From Podocnemis expansa (Eukaryota > Chordata > Testudines > Podocnemididae): a stretch of DNA of 64,000 nucleotides. The notes under the pieces were generated by a model. The model was not told the DNA's origin. It saw only the letters and a list, made by a program, of their open reading frames with translations, and did no database searches. Positions 58,329 to 64,000 of this stretch are shown here, piece after piece. Within the stretch, counting starts at the first letter, position 1; every line of letters begins with the position of its first letter. The position numbers and the translations under genes are program-made. Where the stretch lies: positions 13,562,921-13,626,920 of the forward strand of contig ML681998.1 of NCBI GenBank assembly GCA_007922195.1, in the 5' to 3' direction.

Positions 58329-59065
58329 TAGGGCTGTCAAATAATTGCAGCTAACTCAGGCAATTAACTCAGAACAAATTAACTCAGTTAAAATTAGTTG
58401 TGATTAAGCATAGTTTTAATTGCACTGATAATAAAACACCAATTTAAATTTAGTACAAATATTTTGGATGTTCTACATTTTCAAATACATTGATTTCAGT
58501 TACAACATTGAATACAAGGTGTACAATCCTCTGTTGCAAATATTTGCACCGTAAAACTGACAGAAATAAAATTTTTCAATTCACTTCATACAACTACTGT
58601 AATCTTTTTGTTGTAAAAGTGCAGCCTGCAAATGTGTAAAGTTTTAACTGAAAAAAAATTTGAGCCTACAAGTCCAGTCAGTCCTACTTCTTTTTCAGAC
58701 AATTGCTAAGACAAACAAGTTTAACATTTACCAGACATCCTGCTGCCTGTTCCTTATTTACAAAGACATCTGAAAGTGAGAACAGGTATTATGGCACTGC
58801 TGTAACTGGTGTTGCAAGGTATTTGCATGCCAGATATGCTCAACATTCTTATGTCCCTTCATGCTTTGACTTTTGTTTATTTTTTCATACTGCAAATATT
58901 TGTAATAAAAAATAATATACAGTGTGCCCTGTACTTTTTGTATTCAGCATTGTAATTGGAATTATTGTCTATCGTTTAACAGAGCAATTAAAACAGTGAT
59001 TACTCATGAGTTTTTTATCTTACAATTCATCATGATTAACTTTTTTTAATCATTTGACAATCCTA
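58329..59065. mobile_element. hAT-type deletion derivative (737 bp)
   Basis: Ends are TAGGGCTGTCAA and (reverse complement) TAGGATTGTCAA, with long AT-rich subterminal inverted regions (ttaactca, gattaa repeats). Flanks ATTATTTT (58321-58328) and ATTCTTTT (59066-59073) match at 7 of 8. The centre keeps 'cctgaaagtgagaacagg'-like and 'gttgcaaggtatttgcatgc' sequence that I associate with a large hAT family common in turtles. No coding capacity. Confidence 0.85.
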
Positions 59066-59152
59066 ATTCTTTTGAGATCAGCTGGGAATGGATTTCATAA
59101 GATGCTGACCTAAGAGAAATGAAGACATCAGTTCTTCGCTAAATGATACACT

Positions 59153-60072
59153 AGAATCATAGAATCGGAAGGGACCTCATAGGTCATCTAGTCCAACCCC
59201 CTGCCAGAGGCAGGACCACTCCTACTAAACTATCCCAGTCATGGTTTTGTCCAGCTGGGCCTTAAACACCTCCAAAGATGGAGATTTCACCACCTCCCTC
59301 GGCAGCTCATTCCAAGGCTTCACCACTCTCCTAGTAAAAAAGTTGTTTCTAATATCCAGCCTAGACCTCCCTAACCGCAACTTGAGACCATTGCTCCTTG
59401 TTCTGTCCTCTGTTATTACTGAGAACAGTCGAGCTCCATCTTCCTCAGAGCATCCCTTCAAGTAGTTGACGGTTGCTATCAAATCCCCCCTCAATCTTCT
59501 CTTCTGCAGACTAAATAAGCCTAATGCTTTCAGTCTTTCCTCATAGGGCTTGTGCTCCAGCCCTTTAATCATTTTGGTTGCCCTCCTCTGTACTCTCTCT
59601 AGCATGTCCCTGTCCTTTTTGTAGTGGGGAGCCCAAAACTGAACACAGTATTCCAGATGTGGCCTTACCAGTGCAGAATAGAGGGGAATGATCACATCCC
59701 TTGATCTGCTGGTAATACTTCTTTTGATGCAGCCCGGTATGCCATTGGCCTTTTTGGCAGCAAGAGCACACTGCTGACTCATATCTAGCTTCCCATCCAC
59801 CATGACCCCCAGGTCCTTTTCTACACTGCTGCTACTTAGCTGAATATTCCCCAGCCTGTAGCAGTGCATGGGGTTTTTTCATCCCACGTGCAGGATTTTA
59901 CACTTGTCCTTATTGAACCTCATAAGATTTCTATTGGCCCACTGTTCCAATTTATCTAGGTCTCCCTGAATCCTGTCCTTGCCCTCCAACGTGTCTACTG
60001 TTCCCCCCAGCTTGGTGCCATCTGCGAACTTACTGAGAATGCAGTCTATTCCATCATCCAGATCATTGTTAG
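59153..60072 (-). mobile_element. CR1 LINE 3' fragment, minus strand, with open RT C-terminus
   Basis: The 3' end is at 59153 (agaatcatagaatcggaagg). The minus strand 59869-59225 is open for 214 codons and encodes the C-terminal part of CR1 ORF2, including [56 protein letters not shown] and [20 protein letters not shown]. The element is 5'-truncated near 60072, so it cannot move itself. The lack of stops marks it as the youngest CR1 here. Confidence 0.92.
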
Positions 60073-60464
60073 AATTCCTTTCTAGGGGTTGCTCAAGGGA
60101 ATAACGGGTGCACTTAGTCTGACCCTGCTCCTAATTTGGGATGCACAAAATGTAAACAGTGGAAAGGCAAATAAAAATCAGATCCTGTACATTATTTTTC
60201 ATATTGAGATGCACTTGTCAGTAACCATAACCTTGCTGTTTGACTATGAAAGCAAAAGCAATTAAGATTTTATTTTCCTGGAGACTGTGGGCTGAGTCTT
60301 CTGCAACTACCACACTCGTCTAAGCCTTAGATTTGAGTAAGACCCTGAGAAGGTCTTAAGTAGAGCTGTGTAGATCATAAATTATCTCACTTGTGCCTAC
60401 TGCCCCCCTTTATGCTATATCCACCTGTTGCCTCTTATTTTATACTTAGAGAGTGAGTAAGCAC

Positions 60465-60545
60465 TCCAGAACAGGGATTGTCTCTTATATATGTGTACAG
60501 TGCTTATGGACTTCTGGGCTTTACCACAATAAAAACAAACACTAG
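60465..60545 (+). repeat. L3/MIR-like dispersed repeat, copy 3
   Basis: It reads 'aacagggattgtctcttata', 'gtgtacagtgcttatggact', 'taccacaataaaaacaaac', the tail of the family at 190-330, in the opposite orientation. Confidence 0.5.
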
Positions 60546-61480
60546 TATCAAAAGAACAGCCTCACAAAGTTCATTCGCCCTACTGAAAAAATTAAAAACC
60601 TCATACAAAAGGGGGGGGGGAGTCCTGCCAGTGTCCACAGAAGGCATCTTTTTTTCTCCTGAAATCCTTTATTTTATAAGCTACATAGTATGTTTGGTCA
60701 ATAAAAAGTGTCACATTTTCTTCTTTGCCCCACTCCCATCCCCCTCCCATGACTTATATGGCAACAAAATGTTTTCAAATTTAAAAAAAAGTAGAGGTTT
60801 TGGATCCCATGCTGGGTGCACGCAAGTTGACAAAAGTAAACAACTTCATTGTAGCTAATCGTATGTTTTCCACCAGTCTTTATTTAGACTCTTTTAAGGT
60901 GAACATTTTAATTAGTTAATATAATTATTATTCTAGACTTGGGTATTAGAATAACATTCTTGAACCAATATGTTTTTTTTTAAAATTTTGGGCACTGGAG
61001 TTGCAAGACAAGTAGTTTGATACAAGGATTATGTCCAATTTCTACTTAGCTATGCTAAAGTTGTCCGCTTTCTAGTGATGTGGTTTAACTCTTTTCTAAC
61101 CCAAACAGCACACAGTGGTTGATCCCCGAGAAAAACTAACATATATTGCTTCATTATGTAATGAAAAAATATTGGTATCTTAAATCTTTTCCCCTTCTAT
61201 GTGGAAAATGTTGTTATGGCAGTTTCAAATGAGACGAAACCTTGCATACTACCATGTGTACTAATAAACTCAGATTTTGCAAATACTATAAGAAAGCAAT
61301 AGAATAATAATCCATTCTGAACACAGGTCCATCATTCTACTCCCATTTCAACATGCAATCTTCTTGTATATGTAACAATCAGTGATTCTGTAGCCAGAGA
61401 ATAAAAAGGTTACCACCAATGGTATCATATGAAGGAATATACTGGAATAGCACTAACATGGGCTTTGGTTATTCACTATC

Positions 61481-62040
61481 ATAGAAACACAGATTAGGGA
61501 TGGAAGGCACCTCAGGAGGTCAGCTAGTCTAGCTGCCTACTCAAAGCAGGACTAACTCCAACTATCTAGGGTCTCAAACTTGCAGCCTGTAGGCTGCATG
61601 TGGCCCCTTAAGTTATTTCTTGCAGCCTGCAATGACACTATCATTATCAATATTTGCAATATTATTGTAAGACAAGGTTTCAGTGGTGTGGCCCTTGGGC
61701 TAACGTACTAGTCCTCATGTGTCCCTCATGGTGATTTGAGTTTGAGACCCTCTGAACTAAGTCATCCAGCCAGGACTTTGTCAAACTGGGCCTTAAAAAC
61801 TAAAGATGGAAATATTGCATTACAGTGCTTCACTACCCCCCCCCAATGAAAAGGATTTACCTAATATCCAGCCTAGACCTCTCCTACTACAACTTGAGAC
61901 TATTGTTTTTTGTTCTGTTATCTGCTACCACTGAGAACAGCTTAATTCCATGGTCTCTGGAACCTCTCTTCAGATAGTTAAAGGCCACTATCAAATCCCA
62001 CCTCACTCTTCTCTTCTGCAAATTAAAGTTGCAGAGCTCA
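61481..62040 (-). mobile_element. CR1 LINE 3' fragment, minus strand, split by a MITE
   Basis: The tail is atcatagaaacacagattag, cacctcaggaggtcagctag. After the MITE it resumes with catccagccaggactttgtc and ctaatatccagcctagacct. It is frameshifted and older than the copy at 59153. Positions 62040-62340 may be another LINE fragment (gtaggtcaagagaagcacag). Confidence 0.85.
61568..61754 (-). mobile_element. hAT-type MITE, family A, copy 3 (reversed)
   Basis: It is the reverse complement of the family at 2912, 34184 and 63348 (gtggtgtggcccttgggcta, catggtgatttgagtttgag). Flanks AACTATCT (61560-61567) and AACTAAGT (61755-61762) match at 6 of 8, and the host CR1 reads on across the site. Confidence 0.82.
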
Positions 62041-62819
62041 GGATCGCTACTGCCCAAGTTGCTGTCCACTTCTACTTCCCCTACTAATTTTTCCTTGTTT
62101 TTGAGCAGTAGGTCAAGAGAAGCACAGCCCTTAGCTGGTTACTCCAGCAGTTGCTCCAGGAAGTTCACTAGAGTTATCGCTAGTTTGAAGCATTTCTATT
62201 CACCCAACAGCCACTTTAAAAGAATATCCCATCTTTGCACTGTTGGGTGCTGCTGCTGTTGCTGACACCTTTGAGTTTCCCGTATAAAAGCTGAATTGTT
62301 ATAAACATCCTCAAGTTCATTGCACTTGTTGGCAAGAATCTATGAAAAATCAGATACCAGACTACTCACAATCAAATGAAAACCTGTAGTCAAAATGAAA
62401 TAAAATGCAGTCACCTTGTGGGAGCAGTGCCTGCCTTCAGGGCTGGGCCCAGTCCCCTTCTCCCTCTGACACACATGGCCACAGAGGCACTCAGGTCTGG
62501 CCCAGGAACACCTCACCCTCATCCCCTTCATTACAGAAGGTTGGATGGGCCAAACCTGAGTAGCTTTGCAGCTCCACATTTCAGGTTACAACACCCAGAG
62601 CAGGAAGCTGGGTTCATCCTGTTGGGCAGGAGCCATCACTGCAGGGGGAGTTCAGAGTTCAGAGTCGCTTTCCAGGCCCCACCCCACTGAAAATTTCCCT
62701 CCTCACTGGACCACATATGATTGCTTTCCCTTCTCCACTCCAGGGCCTTCACACCCCTGGAGGCAGAACTGATCCCCCCAGAAGGGATGAAACAAAATGA
62801 AATTCACAAAAACCCAAAA

Positions 62820-62935
62820 TAATCGTTTTTAAAAATTAATGGGATTCTCATTATTTTTAATATTCTTTTAAATATAAATATAATTAAATATATATTTTAA
62901 TATAATATTTTAAATATATATTTAATATTCTGCAC
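62820..62935. repeat. AT-rich low-complexity tract
   Basis: It is composed almost wholly of taaatata/aaatat repeats in both orientations. No other signal. Confidence 0.85.
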
Positions 62936-63347
62936 TCCACCTCTTTTTCTGGAATCCTCTTCCATATTGTGTAAGAATGGTCACCTGACCTGAATAACAC
63001 GAGTCATACAAACTGATTTCAGATTCTCTGAGATGGGCAAGTGAGAAAACATTGGAGTGATTATTTTTAGGTGAAATGTCAAAAATGTGTTTATGTTCAT
63101 AAATATTTTAAAAATACTGGCAATTTATTCAAAAATATTGTGAACAGAGGTTGAATGTTTTGTAAAGAGCATGATCAACCTGCTCTGCCCCATGCAAAAC
63201 CATCTTATTTTGCTGGCTACAGATTCAAAATCTCATTGGGTTAAACACAGGGCTTTAATCATAAGAATGGCCGTACTGGTCAAACCATTCGTCCAGCTAG
63301 TCCAGTATCCTGTCTTCTGACAGTTACCAGTTCCAGATGCTTTAGAG

Positions 63348-63536
63348 TAGGGGTCTCAAACTCAAATCACCATGAGGGCTGCATGAGGACTAGAACGTTA
63401 GCCCAAGGGCCATACCACTGAAACCTTTTTCATATAATGATATTGCAAATATTGGTAATGATAGTGTCATTGCGGGCTGCAGGAATAACTTTAGGGGCTG
63501 CATGCAGCCCATGGACCGTGTCTTTTGAGACCCCTG
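63348..63536 (+). mobile_element. hAT-type MITE, family A, copy 4
   Basis: It begins TAGGGGTCTCAAACTCAAAT and ends, in reverse complement, CAGGGGTCTCAAAAGAC. A perfect 8-bp duplication CTTTAGAG lies at 63340-63347 and 63537-63544. Confidence 0.92.
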
Positions 63537-63670
63537 CTTTAGAGGGAATTATCAGAACAGAGCACTTATCAAGTGATCCAACTGCTGTCATCCAGTCCCA
63601 GCATGAGTGGATTTTGGAGTTTGTGCCAGAGAAGGCAAATCCAAAATCCAGCCTCTCCATCCCCCAATCC

Positions 63671-64000
63671 ATCTCCTGCCAGAGGGGCTGGATCCTGCCA
63701 CTGGTGGTGGAACCAGCTCTCCAACTGGGGTGGCAGCTCCAGCTCCCCAGCCAGGGCTGGATCCCGGTGCCACCAACAGCTCTTGGTCCTGTTCAGAGCC
63801 GAATACTGACGGTGGTTCCGTTCCCTAGTCAGGGCCACCAGCCCTTGGTCCTGGTTGAGGCCAGGTCCTGTTGCTGGCGGCAGCCCTTGTTCCTGGCCAG
63901 GGCTGGGTCTCTCCACCAATGGCAGCTCTAGTCCCTGTCTGGGGCTGGATTATGCCTCCAGCAGCAGCCCTGGGTCCTGGCTGGGGGCTGATACTGTTGG
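63671..64000. repeat. GC-rich VNTR, period about 43 bases, runs off the window
   Basis: Units begin 'gggctggat' and contain 'cagc(c/t)cttggtcctg'; starts are seen near 63687, 63748, 63901 and 63943, with degenerate units between. Overlapping open frames on both strands of up to 164 codons are artefacts of the repeat. Confidence 0.65.

Larger units (their letters stand above)
47961..64000. other. downstream intergenic region
   Basis: No exon of a second gene is recognised in 16 kb. In mammals SDC2 follows PTDSS1, but no syndecan-2 sequence was found. Repeats are listed separately. The intervals 48000-50000, 51000-55500 and 56600-58320 are AT-rich with no recognised element. Part of the first interval could belong to a longer PTDSS1 3' UTR. 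Confidence 0.7.

Noticed and set aside
63437..63931. 164-codon open frame at the window end
   Set aside because: It starts in a MITE and runs through the GC-rich VNTR; antisense frames are equally long.
47961..64000. Search for SDC2 or another neighbouring gene downstream of PTDSS1
   Set aside because: No signal peptide exon, GAG-attachment motif or syndecan transmembrane/cytoplasmic sequence was recognised; the neighbour probably starts beyond the window.

Overview
The window is vertebrate nuclear DNA. It holds one recognisable protein-coding gene on the + strand, PTDSS1 (phosphatidylserine synthase 1). Twelve exons, interpreted as exons 2-13, run from 1290 to the stop codon at 46632-46634; exon 1 and the promoter lie upstream of the window. 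All twelve exons have AG acceptors, the eleven internal exon ends have GT donors, and the phases join without a break into about 412 residues. If exon 1 supplies 60 codons, mammalian numbering fits: residues reported as essential in mammalian PSS1 fall at their expected positions and are all present.

The repeats indicate a non-avian sauropsid, most likely a turtle, with a crocodilian as second choice. They include CR1 LINEs on both strands, tRNA-headed SINEs of the type known from cryptodiran turtles, several hAT-type MITEs, a 3.2 kb hAT transposase fossil, DIRS-like retroelement remains and MIR/CORE-SINE relics. The species assignment is inference from remembered repeat families; no database was searched.

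Layout: 1-1289 end of intron 1; 1290-46634 exons 2-13 with repeat-rich introns; 46635 to about 47960 probable 3' UTR; 47960-64000 intergenic or downstream sequence with no exon that I recognise. Intron 3 carries a long minus-strand CR1 with two hAT MITEs inserted in it. Intron 4 has a palindromic SINE. Intron 5 holds a CR1 inserted into a CR1, another CR1, and the large hAT fossil with a palindromic SINE inside it. Introns 9 and 10 hold DIRS-like remains. The far 3' part holds a fairly intact CR1 reading frame, a CR1 interrupted by a MITE, and a 43-bp-period VNTR that runs off the end.

The most unusual structural signal is a set of four SINE insertions (3856-4083, 15697-15899, 24528-24676, 41274-41456). 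In each, one SINE with its tRNA-like head is joined head-to-tail-inverted to a headless copy of its own body, forming a hairpin. In each case the whole palindrome is flanked by a target-site duplication, which suggests the palindrome entered as one unit. No bacterial, viral, CRISPR or toxin system was seen.
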